64,000 bases of DNA, taken from Aldehydirespirator sp965219165. GTDB taxonomy: Bacteria; Actinomycetota; Acidimicrobiia; Acidimicrobiales; Aldehydirespiratoraceae. Every line of letters starts with the position of its first letter. The stretch's first letter is position 1. Shown here one piece after another: positions 43,138 through 51,124 of this stretch. A program made the position numbers and the translations under genes. The stretch is from assembly GCA_965219165.1 (NCBI GenBank), contig CBDCMW010000002.1, positions 1,364,001 through 1,428,000 on the forward strand, given 5' to 3'. Under the pieces are notes generated by a model. That model searched no databases. It worked only from the letters and a program-made list of their open reading frames with translations, and was not told the DNA's origin.

Positions 43138-44040
43138 CTAGCGGGTCGATGAGGGCATCTCGCGGAACTTCGACGGGTCGTAGGGGGCGCCGCAGCGGTC
43201 GAGCGCGGCCCGCCAGGACGGGCTGTTGCGCAGGCCCCAGCGCAGGAACCTCAGAAGTGTGGCTGCGGCGAGTCGGCCTCCCGGGTGGGCTCTCAGACCA
43301 AGGACGCTGGTCAGCTCGGGGGGCATCGTGCTGATCGCACCCTGCATGAGCACGGCATAGCCCAGCCTCTGGCGGGCGGGCAGGGGCGGCTGCCGCAGGA
43401 AGTCCACCGCGGACCGCATGCCGGGGCTGGGAGCCAGCGCCGGATGGGTACAGACCCAGGTATGCAGCTCCGCCGCGGTCTGGGGCAGGGGAGCAGCCCC
43501 GAGCATGACTCCCACCTGGGACTGCTCGACCACGAACTGGTCGGCCTCGGCCTCGGTCAGCCCCGGGCCGAACTCCCGGTACGACACCAGGAACGACTCG
43601 GTCAGCGTGTTGTGCACCCACGCAGCCAGATCGGGCATCGACGCGTCGTAGGCGAGCCCGCGATGCGATGTGCCACCTACGCCCTGGTGGGCGGCCCGGA
43701 CCCGCTCCACGGCCTCATCGATCTCTGGCATGGCTCCGAACGTGGCCGAAGTGACGTAGTACGCGGTGCGGTTGAGGCGCCCCATGGGGTCGTCGCGGTA
43801 GCGGCTGTGGTCGTCGACGCCGGCCACCGTCTCGGGATGCGCGGCCTGGATCAGCAGGGCCCGGATGGCTCCGACAAACACGCTCACGTCCCCTATTGCC
43901 TTCCAGCTCACCGAGCCGGGTCCGCACAGTCCGGCGTCGCCGGGGTAGTCGGCGGTGCGCTGCAGCGGCATCTCGCCGTGGGAGAACAGGCCGCTCACCG
44001 AGGCGCCCAGACGTGCCCGGTAGCGCTGCAGCGTGGCCAT
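43138..44040 (-). CDS. MpaB-family oxygenase (DUF2236)
   Basis: 300 residues. Key blocks: SWKAIGDVSVFVGAIRALLIQAAHPETVAGVDDHSRYRDDPMGRLNRT and VHNTLTESFLVSYREFG match the DUF2236 family of haem-binding oxygenases, which includes latex-clearing proteins and the mycophenolic-acid MpaB. Conserved His and Arg residues of the family are visible in AHPETV and RTAYY. The substrate is unknown. It is 75 bp downstream of the desaturase-like gene on the same strand. Confidence 0.82.
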   Translation of the reverse strand: MATLQRYRARLGASVSGLFSHGEMPLQRTADYPGDAGLCGPGSVSWKAIGDVSVFVGAIRALLIQAAHPETVAGVDDHSRYRDDPMGRLNRTAYYVTSATFGAMPEIDEAVERVRAAHQGVGGTSHRGLAYDASMPDLAAWVHNTLTESFLVSYREFGPGLTEAEADQFVVEQSQVGVMLGAAPLPQTAAELHTWVCTHPALAPSPGMRSAVDFLRQPPLPARQRLGYAVLMQGAISTMPPELTSVLGLRAHPGGRLAAATLLRFLRWGLRNSPSWRAALDRCGAPYDPSKFREMPSSTR

Positions 44041-44115
44041 GCCCGAACGCTACTGCCGGCGCCTGAGCCCGCGGGCCCCGGCCAAGGAGGGAGCAGTTTC
44101 GTTGAGCGGAGGTTC

Positions 44116-45141
44116 TCAGCTCCCGGCACCGCTCTGGCTGCCGCGGCGGGCCTTCATGCGTTGACGCATACGGGCGTGGGCCTCGGGCGTGCCGTCGTGG
44201 AAGGTGCCGAACATTTTGTCGAGGGGCACGGGCCGGTTGCCGTAGTTGCACTCGAAGTAGCGGTGGTGCAGGTGGTGGAAGTAGTCGGCGCCCTGCACGG
44301 TGGATCCCTCGCGCCTGCCGAACTCGTATCGCTCGAACCCCGAGTGAGTCACCGCGGTCGCCACGCCGTTGGACAGCAGGGTGAGGATCACGATGAACGG
44401 ATGCGCGGGCACGACCCACCACAGCACGAACATGCTGAAGTACATCATGTGCTCGACCGGGTGAAAGGACAGGCCGCTCCACGGTCCGGTGTTCACGTTG
44501 CGGTGATGGAGGTAGTGGACGTGGTCGTACACCCAGCGCAGATGAAGCACCCGGTGGATGCAGTAGAAGTGGGTGACCGACCACAGAGACGTGAACACCG
44601 CGAGAACCGACACGTACACCCATGCGGAGTCCCATTCGACCTGCGGGATCCAGCCGTTGGCGTAGAACCACAGGGTGATCGACTCGTACGCCGTCCACAC
44701 CGCACAGCCGCTGACCAGGCACCAGAACATGTTGTCGCGGGTCTGGTTGTTCCACAGGAACTCGCGATTGGTGGTGCTCAGCCACTGGCGGTTGTACTTG
44801 TAGCGCTGCTGCTGGGCCCGCCGGGCGTACAGCACCATGTGCAGCGTTCCCGCGACCAGCGTGAACATCACCACGTTGCGGACATAGATCTCCAGAACCC
44901 ATCTCGGGCTCAGTGTCGCCATGCGCTCCATCGACGGGGTGAAGAAGTTCCACACCAGCGCGGCCATCGCTATCCAGACCACCCCTTGGGGGAATACCAC
45001 CTTGGAGACCAAGTGCCGAAGGGTTGCCACCGGACGCGGCGGCCAGTCCAGTATTGGCGACACCGTGATGGGCACGTCCGGCTCGTAGCCGTTGCTCACC
45101 GGGCTATCTGCCCTGCCGATGGTCGAGGACATGTCCGCCAT
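44116..45141 (-). CDS. Sterol desaturase/fatty acid hydroxylase superfamily membrane protein
   Basis: 341 residues from ATG 45141, preceded by GGGAGG; a GTG at 45207 adds 22 residues. Several hydrophobic segments flank three histidine boxes that would bind a di-iron centre: HFYCIHRVLH, HYLHH with a following HPVEHMM, and HHLHHRYFE. The family inserts OH groups or double bonds into lipids at the membrane. Together with the MpaB-like gene downstream it may form a lipid or terpenoid oxidation pair (inference). Confidence 0.85.
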   Translation of the reverse strand: MADMSSTIGRADSPVSNGYEPDVPITVSPILDWPPRPVATLRHLVSKVVFPQGVVWIAMAALVWNFFTPSMERMATLSPRWVLEIYVRNVVMFTLVAGTLHMVLYARRAQQQRYKYNRQWLSTTNREFLWNNQTRDNMFWCLVSGCAVWTAYESITLWFYANGWIPQVEWDSAWVYVSVLAVFTSLWSVTHFYCIHRVLHLRWVYDHVHYLHHRNVNTGPWSGLSFHPVEHMMYFSMFVLWWVVPAHPFIVILTLLSNGVATAVTHSGFERYEFGRREGSTVQGADYFHHLHHRYFECNYGNRPVPLDKMFGTFHDGTPEAHARMRQRMKARRGSQSGAGS

Positions 45142-45332
45142 GGGCGTGCGACCTCCCGCAACCGAGCGAGCCAGCCTGGCCCGACCCGACTGGCGTGAAT
45201 CGTACACGCTCCGTCAACGGGCGTCGGCGGACTCCCTAGGCTCAGCGATCACGGTCGGAGTTGCCGCCGCACACGGGTCACGGCCCGAACCGGGCTGACC
45301 GACCGGGTTGGCTGCCCCCTATGCTCACCGCC

Positions 45333-46202
45333 ATGAAATATGCCTCCCCGAATACGGTGGCCGAGGCCGTGGAGCTGCTGGCCTCGGACGCCGAAGCCCG
45401 CGTGTTCGCGGGTGCCACCGACCTGATCCCCCAGATCCGGGCCGGGCGACCCGAGCCGAGCGCGATCATCGACCTCAAGCGGATCGAGCGGCTGTGCGCT
45501 ATCAGCATCAACGGGTCGTCGTTCACGGTCGGCGCGGCCACGCCGACCTCAGACATCTGCGGCCACGCCGGGCTGGCGGCCGCGTTCCCCGGCCTGGTGG
45601 AAGCCAGCGGTCTGATCGGCTCCGACCAGATCCAGAGCCGGTCGAGCTGGGGCGGCAACCTGGCCAACGCCTCGCCCGCGGCCGACACCCCGCCCAGCCT
45701 CATCGTCAACGAGGCCCGGGCGGTGATCGCCGGACCGGGCGGGGAGCGCACCGTGCCGGTCGCCGAAGTCGCCACCGGCCCCGGTGCCACTTCGCTCGGC
45801 GATGGCGAGCTCATCGTGGAGTTCGAACTGGACGAGCCGCCGGCCCGTACCGCCGACGCCTACCTGCGGCTGATCCCCCGCACCGAGATGGACATCGCCG
45901 TGGTGGGTGCCGCGGCCCGGGTCACCCTCAACGAGGACGGCACCGTCGCGGCCGCGGCCATCGCGCTCGGCGCGGTGGCCCCCACGGTGGTGCGGGTGCC
46001 CGATGCCGAGGCCGCCCTCGTCGGCAGCGAGGCCTCGGGTGAGGCGCTCGCCGCGGTGGAGGCCGCGGCCGCCGCGGCCACCAATCCCATAGACGACAAG
46101 CGGGGCACAGTCGCCTATCGCCGCCAGGTGGCGGGCGTGCTGGCCCGCCGAGCGGTGTCCATCGCCGCCGAACGAGCCCGCCAGCAAGGAGCCCAGTCAT
46201 GA
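45333..46202 (+). CDS. Molybdenum hydroxylase FAD-binding subunit (CoxM/XdhB type)
   Basis: 289 residues from ATG 45333 (ATG 45321 possible). MKYASPNTVAEAVELLASD, VFAGATDLIPQIRAG (FAD loop), and GSDQIQSRSSWGGNLANASPAADTPP are the standard FAD-subunit motifs of xanthine dehydrogenase/CO dehydrogenase-type enzymes. It carries electrons from the 2Fe-2S subunit. Its stop overlaps the next start (ATGA). Confidence 0.9.
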   Translation: MKYASPNTVAEAVELLASDAEARVFAGATDLIPQIRAGRPEPSAIIDLKRIERLCAISINGSSFTVGAATPTSDICGHAGLAAAFPGLVEASGLIGSDQIQSRSSWGGNLANASPAADTPPSLIVNEARAVIAGPGGERTVPVAEVATGPGATSLGDGELIVEFELDEPPARTADAYLRLIPRTEMDIAVVGAAARVTLNEDGTVAAAAIALGAVAPTVVRVPDAEAALVGSEASGEALAAVEAAAAAATNPIDDKRGTVAYRRQVAGVLARRAVSIAAERARQQGAQS

Positions 46203-46678
46203 GCCGCGTCCATGTCACCTGCACCATCAACGGCGATCCGGCCGAGTTCCTCTGCGACGGGGGCCAGTCGCTGCTCGACGCCCTGCGCGACGAGGTCGGC
46301 CTGACCGGGGCCAAGGAGGGCTGCGGCACCGGCGACTGCGGTGCCTGCTCGATAGTGATGGACGGCCGGCTGCTGTGCTCGTGCCTGGTCCTCGCCCCCG
46401 AGGCCGACGGACGCAACATCTCCACCGTGGAGGGGATGGCCACCGGCGACGACCTGCACCCCCTGCAGCAGTGCTTCCTGGAGGGCGCCGCCCTGCAGTG
46501 CGGAGTGTGCACCCCCGGGTTCCTGGTGGCAGCCAAGGCGCTGCTGGACCGCAACCCCGACCCCACCGAGACCGAGGTGCGCTACGGCCTGGCCGGCAAC
46601 CTCTGCCGCTGCACCGGATACGACAAGATCGTTCGCTCGGTGCTCGACGCAGCCACCAAGATCAACCAGGGCAGCTGA
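46199..46678 (+). CDS. Molybdenum hydroxylase 2Fe-2S subunit (CoxS/XdhC type)
   Basis: 159 residues. The plant-type ferredoxin cluster (KEGCGTGDCGACSIVMDGRLLCSC) and the second alpha-helical cluster (CGVCTPGFLVAAKALL and GNLCRCTGYDKIVRSV) are both complete. It moves electrons from the Mo site to FAD. It is coupled by overlap to the FAD subunit and followed 77 bp later by the Mo subunit. Confidence 0.93.
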   Translation: MSRVHVTCTINGDPAEFLCDGGQSLLDALRDEVGLTGAKEGCGTGDCGACSIVMDGRLLCSCLVLAPEADGRNISTVEGMATGDDLHPLQQCFLEGAALQCGVCTPGFLVAAKALLDRNPDPTETEVRYGLAGNLCRCTGYDKIVRSVLDAATKINQGS

Positions 46679-46686
46679 CCCTGCGG

Positions 46687-46740
46687 AGCAACGAGATCCA
46701 CGCGATCAACGAGATCCACGCGAGCAACGAGATCAACAAG
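46687..46740 (+). repeat. Three 18-bp tandem units between the Fe-S and Mo subunit genes
   Basis: Units at 46687, 46705 and 46723 share AACGAGATC and most of CCACGCG; the third has diverged at its end. They fill the gap just before the ribosome site of the Mo subunit (TAGGAG, 46744-46749). They are not in the frame of the upstream gene, so they are read as intergenic. Confidence 0.75.
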
Positions 46741-46755
46741 AGCTAGGAGCCCCAA

Positions 46756-49032
46756 GTGACCGTCACAGAGTCCAAGCCCCGCTACAAGTACATCGGCACC
46801 CGGCCCGTCCGCCACGACGGGCTCGAGAAGGTGACCGGCCGGGCCCGCTTCGCCGCTGACTTGAACCTGCCCGGACAGCTCATTGGTGCCGTGGCCCGCT
46901 CGCCCCACGCCCACGCCCGGATCGTCTCCATCGACGTCTCCGAGGCGCTGGCCATGCCCGGCGTGAAGGCGGTGGTCACCCGTGACGACTTCCCTGCCAC
47001 CGAGCCCGGCGACCGCAACTACGACATGCTCGTCAACATCATGGCCCGCGACAAGGTCTTCTACGAGGGCCACGCGGTGGCCGCGGTGGCCGCCACCACC
47101 CGCGACCAGGCTCGAGCGGCCGCGGCTGCGATGAAGGTCGAGTACGAGGTGCTGCCCGCGGTGCTCACCATCGACGAGGCCCTCGCCCCCGACGCCCCGG
47201 TGCTGCACGACCACATGATGACGTCGGGCGCCAACCCGCCGGCCGAAGAGGCTTCCAACGTCAGCGACATCACCCGGTTCTCCGGCGGCGACATCGAGGC
47301 CGGCTTCGCCGAGGCCGACCTGGTGATCGAGCGGGAGTACACCACCAAACCCGTGCATCAGGGCTACATCGAGCCCCACGCCTGCGTGGCCGACACCGGC
47401 CAGGACGGCCGCACGTCGATCTGGTGCTCGTCGCAGGGTCACTTCAACGTGCGCTCGTCCACCGCGGCCATGCTGGGCTGGGAGAACACCCGCATCAAGG
47501 TGATCCCCGCGGAGATCGGCGGAGGCTTCGGCGGCAAGACCACCATCTACCTCGAGCCGCTGGCCGTGGCGCTGTCGGCCAAGGCGGGGCGCCCGGTGAA
47601 GATGGTGATGACCCGCGACGAGGTGTTCCGGGCCACCGGCCCCGCGCCCGGCACCAAGATCAGGATCAAGCTGGGCGCCGACCGCGACGGCAGCCTGGTG
47701 GCCGGAGATGCCTACCTGGTCTACTCGGGCGGCGCCTACGCCGGCCCGGGCGGGCTGCTCGGAGCGATGACGGTGTTCGAGTCCTACAAGATCCCCAACT
47801 TCAACGTCGAGTCGCTCAACGTGGTGGTCAACACCGCCCGCTCGGCCGCTTACCGGGCGCCGGCCGCGCCCCTCACCGCCTATGCGGTGGAGACGGTCCT
47901 CGACGAGATCGCCACCGAGCTCGGCGTCGACCCGATCGACCTGCGGCTGCGCAACGCGGTCACCGAGGGCGACCCGTCCACGATGGGCTTCCCTATGGCC
48001 CGCATCGGCTTCGTGGAGTGCCTCGAGGCGGTGCGCGACCACCCGAACTACTCCGCGCCGCTGGGTCCGAACCAGGGCCGGGGCGTGGCCGCGGGCTACT
48101 GGTTCAACATCGGCGAGTCCTCCAGTGCCACTGTCAACCTCAACGAGGACGGCACGGCCACCGTGGTCACCGGCAGTCCCGACATCGGCGGCAGCAGGGC
48201 CTCGATGGCGCTGATGGCCGCGGAGGAACTGGGCATCGACCCCTACGACATACGCCCCGTGGTGGGCGACACCGAGTCGGTCGGCTTCACCGACATCACC
48301 GAGGGCAGCCGGGCCACTTTCGCCACCGGCATGGCCGTGGTGGAGGCCTGCCGCACGATGGTGGTCGAGCTGCGGGGCCGGGCGGCCAAGATGATGGGCG
48401 TCGACGTCGACGACGTCGACTGGGTCGACGGCCGGGCCGTCTACACCGGCAGCGACGGCGACAAGGATCCGCTGCCGCTGGCTGCGATCACTGCGAGGGC
48501 CAAGCGGACAGGGGGTCCGCTCACCGCCACCGGGTCGTTGGAGGCCCACGGCGCCGGCCCCGGCTTCGCGGTGCACGTCTGCGATGTGGAGGTCGACTCC
48601 GAGACCGGCGTGGTGCGGGTGGTGCGCTACACCGCCTCCCAGGACGCGGGCACCGCCATCCATCCCAGCTATGTCGAGGGCCAGATCCAGGGCGGCGTCG
48701 CCCAGGGCGTGGGCTGGGCCCTCAACGAGGAGTACATCTACGACTCCGACGGCGTGATGGAGAACCCCAGCTTCCTCGACTACAGGGTGCCGGTGGCGTC
48801 GGACCTGCCCATGATCGACGCCATCATCGTGGAGGTACCCAACCCGGCCCACCCCTACGGCGTGCGCGGCGTGGGCGAGACCGGCATCGTGCCCCCCATC
48901 GGTGCGGTGGCCAACGCCATCCACAACGCCACTGGCTGCCGTCTCCGCGACCTGCCGATGTCGCCCATCAGGGTGCTGGAGGCCATCACGGCCAACGGCG
49001 GCTCCAGCGGAAGTTCCGACGGCGACGGCTAG
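46756..49032 (+). CDS. Molybdenum hydroxylase large (Mo) subunit, xanthine dehydrogenase/aldehyde oxidase type
   Basis: 758 residues from GTG 46756. GTRPVRHDGLEKVTGRARFAAD opens the family, GGGFGGKTTIYLEP and GVGETGIVPPIGAVANAI (with the catalytic Glu) are the molybdopterin-site motifs. The loop that separates enzyme classes reads AYRAPAAP, not the AYRCSFR of form I CO dehydrogenase or AYRGAGR of form II, so this is more likely a purine, aldehyde or aromatic hydroxylase. The substrate is unknown. Confidence 0.9.
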   Translation: MTVTESKPRYKYIGTRPVRHDGLEKVTGRARFAADLNLPGQLIGAVARSPHAHARIVSIDVSEALAMPGVKAVVTRDDFPATEPGDRNYDMLVNIMARDKVFYEGHAVAAVAATTRDQARAAAAAMKVEYEVLPAVLTIDEALAPDAPVLHDHMMTSGANPPAEEASNVSDITRFSGGDIEAGFAEADLVIEREYTTKPVHQGYIEPHACVADTGQDGRTSIWCSSQGHFNVRSSTAAMLGWENTRIKVIPAEIGGGFGGKTTIYLEPLAVALSAKAGRPVKMVMTRDEVFRATGPAPGTKIRIKLGADRDGSLVAGDAYLVYSGGAYAGPGGLLGAMTVFESYKIPNFNVESLNVVVNTARSAAYRAPAAPLTAYAVETVLDEIATELGVDPIDLRLRNAVTEGDPSTMGFPMARIGFVECLEAVRDHPNYSAPLGPNQGRGVAAGYWFNIGESSSATVNLNEDGTATVVTGSPDIGGSRASMALMAAEELGIDPYDIRPVVGDTESVGFTDITEGSRATFATGMAVVEACRTMVVELRGRAAKMMGVDVDDVDWVDGRAVYTGSDGDKDPLPLAAITARAKRTGGPLTATGSLEAHGAGPGFAVHVCDVEVDSETGVVRVVRYTASQDAGTAIHPSYVEGQIQGGVAQGVGWALNEEYIYDSDGVMENPSFLDYRVPVASDLPMIDAIIVEVPNPAHPYGVRGVGETGIVPPIGAVANAIHNATGCRLRDLPMSPIRVLEAITANGGSSGSSDGDG

Positions 49033-49053
49033 AGCATCTCGGGGGCAGGGGCC

Positions 49054-49302
49054 GTGGCGGCGAGGGTCCACCTCAGTTCCAACCTGCGAGGACTCACCGG
49101 GGGAGTGGCTGAGCTGGACGCGGCCGGCGCCACCGTGGGTGCTCTCATCGACGACCTGGACAGTCGCTATCCCGGCCTCGGCGAACAGCTCCGCTCGGGT
49201 GTGTCGGTTGTGATCGCCGGGCTGCTCGTCGCCTACCCCGAGTACGAGCCGGTGCCCGACGGGGCCGAGGTCTACTTCATCCCCCAGACCAGCGGCGGCT
49301 GA
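49054..49302 (+). CDS. MoaD/ThiS-family sulfur carrier protein
   Basis: 82 residues from GTG 49054. The ubiquitin-like fold ends in the free TSGG needed for C-terminal thiocarboxylation (VYFIPQTSGG). Position 21 bp after the molybdenum hydroxylase suggests it serves molybdopterin synthesis for that enzyme, although ThiS-like carriers also supply other pathways. The gene is convergent with hisC, 19 bp away. Confidence 0.82.
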   Translation: MAARVHLSSNLRGLTGGVAELDAAGATVGALIDDLDSRYPGLGEQLRSGVSVVIAGLLVAYPEYEPVPDGAEVYFIPQTSGG

Positions 49303-49321
49303 TCCTTCCCAGAGCTCGGGA

Positions 49322-50500
49322 TCAGACCGGCTCGGCTACCTCGGCCAGGGTCGCCAGGAAGCGGTCGTTCTGGGCGGGGGTGCCGATGGTCACCCGGACG
49401 CCCACTCCCGAGAACGGGCGGACAACCACTCCCCGCTGCTCCAGCGCGATGCACACCTCGTCGGTGCGGTCGCCCAAGTGCATCCACACGAAGTTGGCCT
49501 GGCAGTCCGGGATCTCCCAGCCGTCGGCGACCAGGGCTGTCGCGACCCGGCCCCGCTCGGCTCGGATGGAGTCGATGTTGGCCTGCGCCTCCTCGTGGGC
49601 GTCAGCGCCCAGCGCGGCCAGGGCCGCGGCTTGGGCCAGCCCGTTGACGTTGAACGGGATCAGGCACTTGTCGATGGCCGACACGATCTCGGGATGGGCC
49701 ATCACGTAGCCCACCCTCAGGCTGGCCAATCCGTAGGCCTTGGAGAACGTCCGGGCTACGGCCACGTTGGTGAAGCGGGGCAGCAGCTCGACCACCGGGT
49801 CGCCCAGGGCTGGGTCGGCAAACTCCCGGTAGGCCTCGTCCACCAGCACCACCACATCGTCGGGGACGCTCACCAGCAGCCCGGCGATGGCCGCGGTCGA
49901 CACGGCTGTCCCCGTGGGGTTGTTGGGGGTGGCCAGAAGCACGAGCTTGGTGCGGTCGGTCACCGCCGCCGCCACCGCGTCGAGGTCGAAGGCGTGGCCG
50001 GCGGTCAGCGGCACCTTCACCAGCGTCCCGCCCATCGTCTGCACTGAGATGGGGTAGGCCTCGAAGGAGATCCAGGGCGTCACCGCCTCATCGCCGGGAT
50101 CGACGTAGGCGGTAGCCAACTGGTACAGCAGCGCTACCGAGCCCGCCCCCACGGTCACCTGCTCCACAGCCAGGCCCAGACGGTCGGCCAGCGCCTCGCG
50201 TACCGCGGTGGCCCGGTGGTCGCAGTACAGGTTGCCGCCGCGGCAGGCCGCGGCCACCGCCTCGACCACCGCCGCGGGGGGAGGGTATGGGTTCTCGTTG
50301 GAGGCCAGCTTGATGGCCTCGGTGATGTTGTGCTCCCGCTCGGCCTGCTCGGCGGCCTTGCCGGGCTTGTACGCGGGTAGGGCGTCCACCGCGGAACGCA
50401 CCCGCCCGCCCGGCGCTGGAGTGAGGGATTCGGGGGAGAGCACGCCGCCAGTCTGCCCTCCTACACGGTCAACGCGAGGATCTTCGGTTGGCAGCATCAT
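49322..50500 (-). CDS. hisC: Histidinol-phosphate aminotransferase
   Basis: 392 residues. It is a fold type I PLP enzyme: ITEAIKLASNENPYPPP (HisC N-terminal signature), VTVGAGSVALLYQLATAYVDPGDE, LATPNNPTGTAVS, VDEAYREFADP and FSKAYGLASLRVGYVMAHPE, in which the Lys of SKAYG carries PLP. HisC catalyses transamination of imidazole acetol phosphate in histidine synthesis and often also serves phenylalanine. It is outside any his operon here. The ends of the ORF are normal; the first 30 residues are poorly conserved, so the true start may be later. Confidence 0.88.
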   Translation of the reverse strand: MMLPTEDPRVDRVGGQTGGVLSPESLTPAPGGRVRSAVDALPAYKPGKAAEQAEREHNITEAIKLASNENPYPPPAAVVEAVAAACRGGNLYCDHRATAVREALADRLGLAVEQVTVGAGSVALLYQLATAYVDPGDEAVTPWISFEAYPISVQTMGGTLVKVPLTAGHAFDLDAVAAAVTDRTKLVLLATPNNPTGTAVSTAAIAGLLVSVPDDVVVLVDEAYREFADPALGDPVVELLPRFTNVAVARTFSKAYGLASLRVGYVMAHPEIVSAIDKCLIPFNVNGLAQAAALAALGADAHEEAQANIDSIRAERGRVATALVADGWEIPDCQANFVWMHLGDRTDEVCIALEQRGVVVRPFSGVGVRVTIGTPAQNDRFLATLAEVAEPV

Positions 50501-50505
50501 GCGGG

Positions 50506-50533
50506 TTGCAAATGAATAATAAGCTATTATATT
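50506..50533 (+). promoter_or_regulatory. AT-rich promoter of the MazF module
   Basis: TTGCAA (50506-50511) and TATATT (50528-50533), 16 bp apart, in a sharply AT-rich stretch of about 40 bp just before the small gene at 50552-50767. Several overlapping TATT repeats may also serve as operator. Confidence 0.4.
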
Positions 50534-50551
50534 ATATTCCCACGGTCTGAA

Positions 50552-50767
50552 TTGGTCAATGGCGGGAGGTTGCCCGTGAGCAAGTGCAGCGTGACAAGGC
50601 GGATCGTGAGGGTGTGGCCCGTCAGCGTCTGGTACCAGCGGCGCCGCGAGCGACAGGAAGCAGAGTTCTCCCGGACGTACAAGGAGGCCTACGAGAGAGT
50701 GCCCCTGAACGCTCCCGACGCCTGGGGCGACATGGAGTCGTTCTACGAGTCCAGGCGTCCGCGTTGA
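50552..50767 (+). CDS. Small protein in antitoxin position upstream of MazF
   Basis: 71 residues from a TTG at 50552, or 63 from GTG 50576. The C-terminal RTYKEAYERVPLNAPDAWGDMESFYESRR resembles the acidic toxin-binding tails of MazE-like antitoxins. The N-terminal part does not show a convincing DNA-binding domain, so either the start or the family is unusual. Its stop overlaps the mazF start (TTGA), which supports the pair. Confidence 0.5.
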   Translation: MVNGGRLPVSKCSVTRRIVRVWPVSVWYQRRRERQEAEFSRTYKEAYERVPLNAPDAWGDMESFYESRRPR

Positions 50768-51090
50768 AGCGGTTGCCTCGTAACGGGGAGGTCTGGTGGT
50801 GCGAGACGCCTCAGTTGTCGCCCCGGCCGGTAGTTGTGCTGTCGCGTGACGACGCGATCGACGGGAGGAAGCAGGTCATGGTGGCCCCGTGCTCGACCCG
50901 CGTGCGCGGCCTCACAACAGAGGTCCTGCTGGAGCCGGAGGAAGATCCCGTGCGCGAGGTCTGCTGCGTGCAACTTGATGGCGTTCTCAGCGTGTCTGTT
51001 GTCGAGTTGACCGACCGGCTGGGCACTCTGAGCCCCGAGCGCAACCGGAGCGTGTGCATGGCCTTGGAGGCTGCGGTCAACTGCAACTGA
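50764..51090 (+). CDS. mazF: MazF/PemK-family endoribonuclease toxin
   Basis: 108 residues from TTG 50764. The MazF fold is clear: PRNGEVWWCETPQLSPRPVVVLSRDDA, MVAPCSTRVRGLTTEVLLEPEED, VCCVQLDGVLSVSVVELTDRLGTLS, with the conserved Arg of RPVVVLSR and Thr/Ser of the second block. It cleaves mRNA at specific short sites. The TTG start overlapping the antitoxin stop is typical of tightly coupled toxin genes. Confidence 0.85.
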   Translation: MKRLPRNGEVWWCETPQLSPRPVVVLSRDDAIDGRKQVMVAPCSTRVRGLTTEVLLEPEEDPVREVCCVQLDGVLSVSVVELTDRLGTLSPERNRSVCMALEAAVNCN

Positions 51091-51124
51091 TCGGCGCTCC
51101 ACCGAAGCGCGGAGGGCGTAGCCT

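Noticed and set aside
46756..49032. Naming the large subunit CoxL (CO dehydrogenase).
   Set aside because: The class-defining loop is AYRAPAAP, not AYRCSFR or AYRGAGR.
46582..49071. An 829-codon frame on the minus strand opposite the molybdenum hydroxylase, and similar long antisense frames elsewhere (20673-23003, 410-1411, 37757-39418).
   Set aside because: High GC makes long antisense frames common; their proteins are His/Gly/Arg-rich with no family pattern, while the opposite strands hold recognisable genes.
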